Source: Paraoerskovia sediminicola (GTDB taxonomy: Bacteria > Actinomycetota > Actinomycetes > Actinomycetales > Cellulomonadaceae). From it: a DNA stretch of 64,000 nt. The stretch lies in contig NZ_AP027729.1 of assembly GCF_030296575.1 (NCBI RefSeq), positions 744,001 through 808,000 of the forward strand, in the 5' to 3' direction. The notes beneath the pieces are model-generated. The model saw only the letters and a list, made by a program, of their open reading frames with translations. It ran no database searches and was not told where the DNA came from. Made by a program: the position numbers and the translations under genes. Position 1 is the stretch's first letter. Every line of letters begins with the position of its first letter. Below, in pieces: positions 56,155 through 64,000 of the stretch.

Positions 56155-58827
56155 CGGCGCACCTCCAGGGTGGGACCGGCGATGAGCGGCGCGCCGAGCG
56201 AGTCCGCCCCGGCTGCCTTCTCGTCGGCGTTGGCGGGTCGGATCTGGCCGCGCTCGGCGACGTACGCGAGGTCGGGGTCGGCGGTCTTGGGGGCGTTCAC
56301 GAACGACCCGAACCGCTGCAGCTTGACCGGGTCCTCGAGCACGGCGCGCCACTCGTCCTCGTACGCGTCGACGTGCTTCGCCATGGCGGCGTCGAGGTCG
56401 GCACAGATGCCGAGCGAGTCCTCCATGATCACCTGGCGCACGCCCTCGATGCCGCCCTCGACGTCCTCGACCCACGGCGCCGTGCGCTGCAGGCGGTCGG
56501 CGGTGCGGATGTAGTACATGAGGAACCTGTCGATGGTCCGCAGCAGCTCCTCGCTGGTCAGGTCCTCGGCGAACAGCTGGGCGTGGCGCGGCGTGAACCC
56601 GCCGTTGCCCCCGACGTACATGTTCCAGCCCTTGTCGGTCGCGATGACGCCGACGTCCTTGCCGCGGGCCTCGGCGCACTCGCGGGCGCAGCCGGAGACA
56701 CCGAGCTTGATCTTGTGGGGTGAGCGCAGCCCGCGGTACCGCAGCTCGAGCTCGACGGCCATGCCCACCGAGTCCTGGACGCCGTAGCGGCACCACGTCG
56801 ACCCGACGCAGGACTTCACCGTGCGCAGGGACTTGCCGTACGCGTGCCCCGACTCGAAGCCGTGCTCGACGAGGCGCCGCCAGATGTCGGGCAGCTGCTC
56901 GATCCGGGCGCCGAACATGTCGATCCGCTGGCCGCCGGTGATCTTCGTGTAGAGGCCGAAGTCCTTCGCGACCTGCCCGATGACGAGCAGCCCGTCCGGG
57001 GTGATCTCGCCGCCGGCGATGCGCGGGACGACCGAGTAGGTGCCGTCCTTCTGCATGTTCGCCATGACGTGGTCGTTCGTGTCCTGGAGCGTGGCCTGCT
57101 CGCCCTCGAGGATGTGCCCGTTGCCGAGCGACGCGAGGATCGACGCGACGGTCGGCTTGCAGATGTCGCAGCCGCGCCCGGGGCCGGCGGGGCTCGACGA
57201 GACGGCGCCCTCGACGGGCTCGGGGGCGTGGCCGAACCGCTCGATGATCTCGCTGAACGTGTGCAGGTCGGCGACGCGGACGGCGTCGAAGAGCTGGGCG
57301 CGGGACATGTCGAAGTGCTCGCAGAGCGCGGTCGAGACCTCGATGCCGGCCTTCTCGAGCTCGGTCGTCGTGATCTTCTTGACCAGCGGGAGGCACGAGC
57401 CGCAGCTCGTCCCGGCCTTGGTGCAGGCCTTGACGCCCGGCAGGTCGGTGCAGCCGTGCTCGGTGACCGCGGCGCGGATCGTGCCGGCGGAGACGTTGTT
57501 GCAGGAGCAGACGCCCGCGTCGTCCGGCAGGTCGAGCTGCGGGGCTCCCCGCCCGACCCCTCGGGGAGCAGGAACGCTCCCGGGTCGCCCGGCAGCTCGC
57601 TGCCCACCATCGGTCGCAGCGACGCGAACGGCGTCGCGTCACCGACGAACACGCCGCCCAGGAGGGTGCGGGCGTCGTCCGACAGGACGAGCTTCTTGTA
57701 GACCCCGGCGACGGGGTCGGCGTAGACGAGCTCCATCGCCCCCTCCGTGCGGGCGAACGCGTCGCCGAAGCTGGCGACGTCGACGCCCTGGAGCTTGAGC
57801 TTGGTCGCCGTGTCGGCGCCGGGGAACGTCGCCTCGCCACCGAGAAGGCGGTCGGCGACGACCTCGGCCATCGCGTAGCCCGGCGCGACCAGGCCGATGC
57901 AGCGGCCCTCGATGCATGCCACCTCGCCGACGGCCCAGACGTTCTCGTCCGACGTCTTGCACGCGAGGTCGACGACCACGCCGCCGCGCTCGCCGATCTC
58001 GAGGCCGGTCTCGCGGGCGAGCTCGTCGCGGGGGCGCACACCGGTCGCCACCACGACGATGTCGACGGGGAGCTTGCCGCCGTCCTTGAAGTCGAGCCGC
58101 GAGACGCGGCCGGACGTCCGGTCGGCGCGCATCCGGTCGGTCACGGAGTCGCAGCGGACCGCGATGCCCATGTCGTTGATGAGGCGCTTGAGCGCCTGCC
58201 CGCCACCGAGGTCGATCTGCGCGTCCATCAGGTGCGTGCCGAACTGGATCACCGTCGCCTGGGCGCCGAGCGCCTTGAGGGCGCCCGCGGCCTCGAGGCC
58301 GAGCAGACCACCGCCGATGACGGCGCCGCGGACGGGGCGGTCGAACGCGTCGCCCTCGCGGCTGCGCCGGACCTCCTCGACCCAGCCGCGCAGCGCCGCG
58401 ACGTCGTCGACCGTGCGGTACACGAACACGCCGGGCAGCTCGTGGCCGGGGATCGGCGGCATGAACGCGTACGAGCCGGTCGCGACGGCGAGCTGGTCGT
58501 AGTCCCACACCCGGCCCAGCCGGTCGGTGACCTGCTTGGCGTCGCGGTCGATCGTGTCGACCTTGCAGTCGCGGTGCAGCGTGACCCGGGGGTCGTCCCA
58601 CATCGCCGGGTCGCCGAGCACGAGCTCCTCGGGGTCGCGCGCCGAGAAGTACGACGTGAGGGCGACGCGGTCGTACGGGAGCCGGGGCTCCTCGGCGAAG
58701 ACCGAGATGCTCCAGGTCCCCGCGGTGTCCCGCTCGAGCAGGGCCTCGACGAGGCGCTGGGCGACCATGCCGCCGCCGACGACGACCAGGTGCTGGGGGA
58801 GCTCTGGAGCTCGGGTGCTGTGGTCAT
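56151..58827 (-). CDS. nirB: assimilatory nitrite reductase large subunit, two apparent frameshifts
   Basis: This is an NAD(P)H-dependent nitrite reductase of about 893 residues that reduces nitrite to ammonium. It has an FAD-binding domain (VVVGGGMVAQRLVEAL), an NADH site (AVIGGGLLGLEAAGALKALG), a BFD-like [2Fe-2S] domain (VCSCNNVSAGTIRAAV), and a sirohaem/[4Fe-4S] C-terminal domain with CVGSTWCRYGVQDS and SGCARECAEARGKD. The three frame segments are joined by one base at 58795-58799 (G run) and one at 57547-57550 (C run). The ATG at 58827 begins 11 bases after the upstream stop. It is the core of the operon. Confidence 0.93.
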
Positions 58828-58837
58828 GGCGTCGACG

Positions 58838-60658
58838 CTACGAACCCGGCGTTTCGGCACCGTGCGTCGCCAGTTTCGGCTCCGTAAGGCTTTTCTCACC
58901 AGCGGTGCCGGACGACGGTGAGAAGTCCGCGCGCCCCTCGCCCTGGTCCGGTGCGCCCGCCGCCGCGCCGACCGTGCTCGCGTCCTCGCCGGGCTCCCCG
59001 GCTGGTCCGGCTCGCCCGGCTCGATCGAGGAGAGCCAGTCGAGCACGCCGCACACCGTCTCCTTGCAACCGCCGCAGCCGCTCGTCGCGCGGGTCGCCGC
59101 GGCCACGTCGTCGACCGAGCGCGCACCGGCGTGCCAGCAGTCCGAGATCTCCCCTTGCTCACCCCGTTGCACCGGCACACGGTCGCCGAGTCGGGCATCG
59201 TCGAGGGCGACGTGGCGGGCGCCGCGGTCGGCATGACCGAGGTCAGGAGCAGGTGCGCCGGGTCGGCCGGGACCGGGGTGCGACGCGTGTAGGTCGCGGT
59301 CAGGTCGGCACCGACCCGCGCGTCCCCGACGCACGTCGCGCCGACGAGCAGCCCGTCGGCGACGACGACCTCGACGTACCGGCCCGCGGCCGGGTCCGCC
59401 AGCGTCACGGAGCGGTGGGCCGGGTCCGGGGTGCGCCGCGCCCCGCACACGCCCATCGTCACCACCGGGACCTCGCCCTTGACCTTGACGACGTCCGTTC
59501 CGCGGGAGGAGATGCCCGCGTCACCGGGGGCGCGCGAGACCAGCGGCGCACCGAGGCGCGCCGCCATGCTCGGCCGGCCCTGGGTGCCCGGGATGCGCAG
59601 GTGGACCCGCGGCGCCTCGGCGGCGGGCGCGTCCTGGGCGGCCCCGTCGTCGATCGCGTCCGCGCCTCGGGGGCCTCGGTCGGCTCCTGCCGCACCACCA
59701 GCGAGACGAGGTGCTGGGCGAGGCGACGGGACTGGTCCCACCCCTCGGCGACGAGCCCCTGGGAGCCCTCCGGGGGCTGCGCGCAGTCCCCGATGGCGAA
59801 GATCTGCGGGTCGTCGGTCGACAGGTCGTGGCCGACCACCACGCCGCGCTCGACGGCGAGGCCCGCCTGGGCCGCGATCTGCGTCTCCGGGACCGTGCCG
59901 CACGCGAGGACCACGAGATCGGCGTCGACGATCTCGCCGGGAGCGTTGGTGCGACCGTCGAGACGCACGCCCGAGACCCGTCCGTCCTCGTCCCCGACCA
60001 GGACCTGGCTGGGCCGGGCACCGGTGCGACAGGTGACGCCGAGACCGGCGAGCTCGCCGGCGAGGACGCCACCCGCACCGTCGTCGAGCTGGCGCTCCAT
60101 GAGGGCGTCTGCCCCGTGGACGAGCGTCACGGGGACGCCGCGGCGCGCGAGCCCCAACGCGGCCTCGACCCCGAGCACACCACCACCGACGACCACGGCG
60201 CTGCGGGCGTTCATGCTCGCCGCGACGATCTCGCGTGCGTCGTCGAGCGTGCGCAGCGCGTGCACACCGCCCGGCAGCGGGGCGAGGCCGGGGACGTCGG
60301 GGACGCGGGCGGCGGACCCGGTCGCGAGGACGAGGGCGTCGTACGGGTGCAGCGAACCGTCGTCCGTCATCACGCAGCGCGCGTCGCGGTCGATCCCGAC
60401 GACGGCCGCACCCCGACGCACCGCGGTGTGCGCCGCCTGCTGCGAGGGGAGCGTGATCGTGGCGACGTCGGCGCGGCCGGCGACCACGTCGCTGAGCAGC
60501 ACCCGGTTGTACGGCTCGTACTCCTCGGCCCCGAGGACGGTGATCTCGAAGGAGTCGCCGTCACGCTGCAGCAGGTCGTCGACGAACCGGGAGCCGACCA
60601 TCCCGTTGCCGACGACGATCACGCGCGACCGGACACGGGACTGCGTTCGGACGTTCAT
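58838..60658 (-). CDS. FAD-dependent nitrate-assimilation electron-transfer protein with BFD [2Fe-2S] domain, three apparent frameshifts
   Basis: This is a protein of about 608 residues. The N-terminal 400 residues are a NirB/NasB-like FAD/NAD(P)H oxidoreductase (VIVVGNGMVGSRFVDDLL, VVVGGGVLGVEAALGLARRG, IFAIGDCAQPPEGSQGLVAEG). A middle domain follows (VTMGVCGARRTPDPAHRSVTL). A BFD [2Fe-2S] domain (VCRCNGVSKGEISDCW, SGCGGCKETVCGVLDWL) comes next, then a short acidic tail. Breaks lie at 59669-59673, 59151-59154 and 58996-58999. It should pass electrons from NAD(P)H to the nitrate reductase encoded upstream, with which it overlaps (ATGA). Confidence 0.87.
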
Positions 60659-63011
60659 GCGGTGACCTCCTGGTCGAGGCGGGGGCCCGACGACGCGCCG
60701 GGCTGCCTGTGATCGGGTGGGGTTTCGGCGCGGCCGGGCACCGTGCTCCCGGTCGTGCTCCCGGCGGGGGCTGCGGGCGCCGGGGGCGCCGGAGGCGCCG
60801 CAGTGACCGACACCGCGCAGACCTTGAACTCGGGCATGCCGGAGATCGGGTCGGTCGCGTCCGTCGTGATGCGGTTGACGCTGCCCTCCCCGCTCCAGTG
60901 GAACGGCATGAAGACGGTGTCGGCCCGGATCTTGTCGGTCCACCGCGCGGCCGCGTGGATCACGCCACGCGCGGACTCGAGCCGCGCCCGGCCGCCGTCC
61001 TCGATGCCGAGCCGGAACCCGAGGAGGGGTGGATCTCGACGAACGGGTCCGGGACCGCCTTCTCGAGCTCGGCGACGCGGTGCGTCTGCGCGCCGGACTG
61101 GTAGTGCTGCAGCACCCGGCCGGTGACCAGGTAGAGCGGGGCGTCGGCGCGGACGTCGTCGCTCGGCCCGACGTGGTCGACCACCACCATCCGGGCCCGG
61201 CCGTCCGGCGTCGGGAACCCGTCGAGGAACATGCGCGGGGTCCCCGGGTGCTGGGCCGTGCCCGGCGGCGCGGCCGCACCGGCCGCCGGGACGGGCCAGA
61301 AGTACCCGGGACCTGCGGCGTCCTCGTCGGCGTCGAGCACCTCGTGGCTGAGGCCGCTGTAGTCGGCGGGCCCGCCGGCCGAGGCCCGGGCGAGCTCGTC
61401 GAAGACCGCCGCGGGGTCGGTCCCCATGAGGTGCGCGGGCGAGCCGAGGCGGGCGGCCAGCTGCGCGAGGATCCACAGCTCGGAGCGCACCTCGCCGGGT
61501 GCGTCGACCGCCTGACGACGTCGGATCACCCGCCCCTCGAGGGAGGTCATGGTGCCCTCCTCCTCCGCCCACTGGGTGACGGGGAGGACGACGTCCGCGA
61601 GCCGGGCGGTCTCGGACGGCACCACGTCGCACACGACGAGCAGGTCGAGCGCGGCGATGCGCTCGCGGACGTGGTCGGCGTTGGGCGCCGAGACGACGAC
61701 GTTGGAGCCGTGGACCATCAGGGCCCGCGGGCCGCCGTCCCGGCCGAGGGAGTCGAGGAGCTGGACGGCGGGCTTGCCGGGACCGGGGATCGTCGCGGGG
61801 TCGACGCCCCACACGCCGGCCACGTGCTCGCGCGTCGCCGGGTCGTCGATCTTCCGGTAGCCGGGCAGCTGGTCGGACTTCTGGCCGTGCTCGCGGCCGC
61901 CCTGGCCGTTGCCCTGGCCGGTGATCGCGCCGTAGCCGCTGCCGCGCCGGCCCGGGAGACCGAGGGCGAGGGCGAGGTTGATCGCGGCGGTGACGGTCGC
62001 CGTCCCCTGCGACGACTGCTCGACGCCGCGGCCCGTCAGGACGTAGGCGCCCGTCCCGCCGCGCGACGGGGAGGCCGCGGCGAGGAGGCGAGCGGTGCTC
62101 CGCAGGTCGTCCGCGGGGACGCCGCACACGGTCTCCGCGCGCTCGGGCCACCACGCCGCGACCGACCGGGTGACGTCGTCGGCGCCGGACGTCCGCTCCT
62201 CGAGGTAGTCGGTGTCCGCGAGCCCCTCGGCCATGATCACGTGGAGCAGCGCGAGCAGGACCACCAGGTCGGTCCCGGGGACGGGGGCCAGGTGCCGGCC
62301 CGCGCCGTCCTCGGTGAGCTGCGCGGTGACGCTCAGCCGCGGGTCGACGACGACGAGGCCGCCCGCGGACCGCGCACCGGCGAGGTGCAGCACGGACGGC
62401 GGCATCGTCTCGGCGACGTTGCTCCCGAGCAGCAGCACGGCCTGGGCACCGCCCAGGTCCGCGAGCGGAAAAGGGAGCCCGCGGTCGACGCCGAAGGCCC
62501 GGTTGCCGCCCGCGGCCGCGCTGGCCATGCAGAAGCGGCCGTTGTAGTCGATGTTCGGCGTGCGCAGGACCGTGCGCGCGAACTTGCCGAGCATGTACGC
62601 CTTCTCGTTCGTCAGGCCGCCGCCACCGAAGATCGCGAGGGCCTCGGGGCCGCTCTCGGCGGCGATCCGGGCCAGGCCGCCGGCGACGACGTCGAGCGCC
62701 TCGTCCCACGTCGCGCGGGCGAGCTCGCCGTCCGCGCCCCGGACCAGGGGCACCGTCAGCCGGTCGCCGGTCGTGAGCACGCTCGCGCTCGTCCAGCCCT
62801 TCTGGCACAGCCCGCCGCGGTTCGTGGGGAACTCACGCGGGGCGACGGTCAGGCGAGGTCGCGCGCCGGCGTCCGGCACCCCACCCCCACCGTCGGGGGA
62901 CGTCGGGACGGGCGTCAACGCCATGCCGCACTGCAGCGCGCAGTACGGGCAGTGCGACCTGACGGCCGGCCCGGTCGTCGCGGGCTGGCTCGTCGTGCTC
63001 GGCGCGCTCAT
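60655..63011 (-). CDS. assimilatory nitrate reductase catalytic subunit (molybdopterin), one apparent frameshift
   Basis: This is a Mo-bis-MGD oxidoreductase of about 785 residues that reduces nitrate to nitrite in the cytoplasm. The N-terminal [4Fe-4S] site is CPYCALQCGM with a fourth Cys in RGGLCQKGW. Cofactor-binding segments include GGGGLTNEKAYMLGKFAR, NGRFCMASAAAG and GYGAITGQGNGQGGREHG. The C-terminal MGD-binding domain (GRVLQHYQSGAQTHRV, then DPISGMPEFKVCAV) is joined by one base at 61026-61029. The ATG at 63011 follows CGGAGGCAGGG. A GTG at 63128 in frame would add 39 residues of Thr/Ala-rich sequence. No signal peptide fits an assimilatory role. Confidence 0.92.
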
Positions 63012-63129
63012 GGTGGTCCCTGCCTCCGGTGTGGTGCGGAGCCCTGCGGTGCGGAGCTCGGCGGTGGGGAGCACGCCGACCGACGCGCCCGCGAGGGGCG
63101 CGCCGGTCGGCGTCCGGTGGTCGGTCACG

Positions 63130-64000
63130 TCAGACCTTCGCTGCGCCCATGACCGAGCTGCCGCGCAGGTACACGGACCAGCAGACGACGGCCATGACCA
63201 CGTAGACGCCGATGAAGACGACCAGCGCCGGGATGATCGAACCGCCCAGCGTGTTCGAGGCCGCGAACCCGCGGGGGATCAGGAACCCGCCGAACGCGCC
63301 CACCGAGCCGGCGATGCCGATGCACCCGGCCGCCGCCTTCGCCGCGGCAGAGCGGGCCGCCCTGACCGCGCCGTCGTCCTGGCCGGCCGTGCGCCGGCCG
63401 GCGGTCGTCCGGAAGACCGCGGGGATCATCCGGTAGACCGAGCCGTTGCCGATGCCCGTCGCGACGAACAGGAACATGAACGACCCGAAGAAGAGCCAGA
63501 AGCTGTCCGTGCGGATCGCCTGGATCGCGCCGACCGCGCCGATCCCCATCGCGGCGTACGACCAGATCGTGATGCGGGCCCCGCCGAGCCGGTCGGCGAG
63601 GATCCCGCCGAGGGGGCGGGTGACGGAGCCGACGAGCGCGCCCATGAAGGCGATCGACAGCGCCATCTCCGGGAACTCGTTCTTCAGCAGCAGCGGGAAC
63701 GCGCCGGCGTAGCCGATGAACGAGCCGAAGGTCCCGATGTAGAGGAACGAGATGATCCAGGTGTGCTTGTCGCGGACGGCGACGCCCCAGGCGCGCGGGT
63801 CGGCCTTCGCCGTCCCGAGGTTGTCCATGAAGCGCCACGCGAGGAACGCGGCGAGCAGGATGAACGGGATCATCATCAGGCCGGCGCGCTCCAGCGCCAC
63901 GCCGGCGCCGACCGCGATGACGATCGGGACCGCGAACTGGACCGCCGCCGAGCCGATGTTGCCGCCCGCCGCGTTGAGGCCGAGCGCCTTGCCCTTCTCC
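63130..64000 (-). CDS. narK: nitrate/nitrite transporter (MFS, NarK type), 5' part outside the window
   Basis: This is the C-terminal 289 residues of a major facilitator of the nitrate/nitrite porter family. The segment EKGKALGLNAAGGNIGSAAVQFAVP carries the Gly-rich nitrate signature (N-A-A-G-G-N-x-G). A second Gly-rich stretch (GCIGIAGSVGAFGGFLIPRG) is also typical. The cytoplasmic MFS loop reads GGILADRLGG. It is the first visible gene of the nitrate operon and ends just before the nitrate reductase. The start and the operon promoter lie outside the window. Confidence 0.93.
   Translation of the reverse strand, partial: EKGKALGLNAAGGNIGSAAVQFAVPIVIAVGAGVALERAGLMMIPFILLAAFLAWRFMDNLGTAKADPRAWGVAVRDKHTWIISFLYIGTFGSFIGYAGAFPLLLKNEFPEMALSIAFMGALVGSVTRPLGGILADRLGGARITIWSYAAMGIGAVGAIQAIRTDSFWLFFGSFMFLFVATGIGNGSVYRMIPAVFRTTAGRRTAGQDDGAVRAARSAAAKAAAGCIGIAGSVGAFGGFLIPRGFAASNTLGGSIIPALVVFIGVYVVMAVVCWSVYLRGSSVMGAAKV

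Overview
The window is about 64 kb of very GC-rich DNA with dense, mostly operonic genes, many GTG starts and many 4-base start/stop overlaps. The protein set points to an actinobacterium: a mycothiol-dependent isomerase-family enzyme, a topoisomerase I with a lysine-rich tail, a HemD-winged-helix fusion, and lipoprotein and polysaccharide-uptake genes. My best guess is a Micrococcales member of the Cellulomonadaceae/Promicromonosporaceae type. That placement is inference from gene content, not a search result.

Layout. 1-3.1 kb: an alpha/beta hydrolase end, a GGCT-like protein, a CaCA cation exchanger and a CAAX-type protease. 3.2-7 kb: tRNA-Thr, a secreted S33-type peptidase, holB and tmk. 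7-10.6 kb: a PNPOx-like protein, a HAD phosphatase and two paralogous Gfo/Idh oxidoreductases. 10.7-14.1 kb: a MacB/FtsX-type ABC exporter. 14.1-18 kb: topA and a PAP2 phosphatase. 18.2-28 kb: a TetR regulator divergent from a six-gene operon (GH3 glycosidase plus Opp-type importer), with two palindromic operators between them. 28-31.6 kb: a two-component system, then a DUF2867/TetR divergent pair. 31.6-45.4 kb: a large polysaccharide-utilisation-like locus. On the minus strand it carries a dehydrogenase, a DUF2264 protein, a CUT1-type sugar importer, a DUF624 protein, an acyltransferase-toroid fusion and a methyltransferase. Divergent from these are a heparinase II/III-like lyase and a DeoR/LacI hybrid regulator. 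45.5-53 kb: a K+-independent H+-pyrophosphatase, a VOC protein, a ThrE-type exporter, a hydrolase, an M18 aminopeptidase and a mycothiol-dependent isomerase-family protein. 53.1-64 kb: a nitrate/nitrite assimilation operon (narK, nitrate reductase, FAD/BFD electron-transfer protein, nirB, nirD, cysG, hemD-wHTH).

A feature of the whole window is that about 25 single-base losses interrupt conserved genes. Nearly all sit in short G or C runs and all are in the same direction (one base missing). Genes such as tmk, nirB, cysG and several transporters are split this way. I read this as homopolymer under-calling in the source assembly, not gene decay, and I annotate the split genes as single CDSs with the break positions. 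No gene-free stretch exceeds 300 bases. The longest gaps (22405-22601 and 26917-27075) hold a terminator and a pair of operators.

I found no CRISPR array, prophage, insertion sequence or classical defence system. The least conventional content is the 31.6-45.4 kb locus with its hybrid regulator and fused acyltransferase, and the TetR-controlled glycosidase/oligopeptide-type importer operon.
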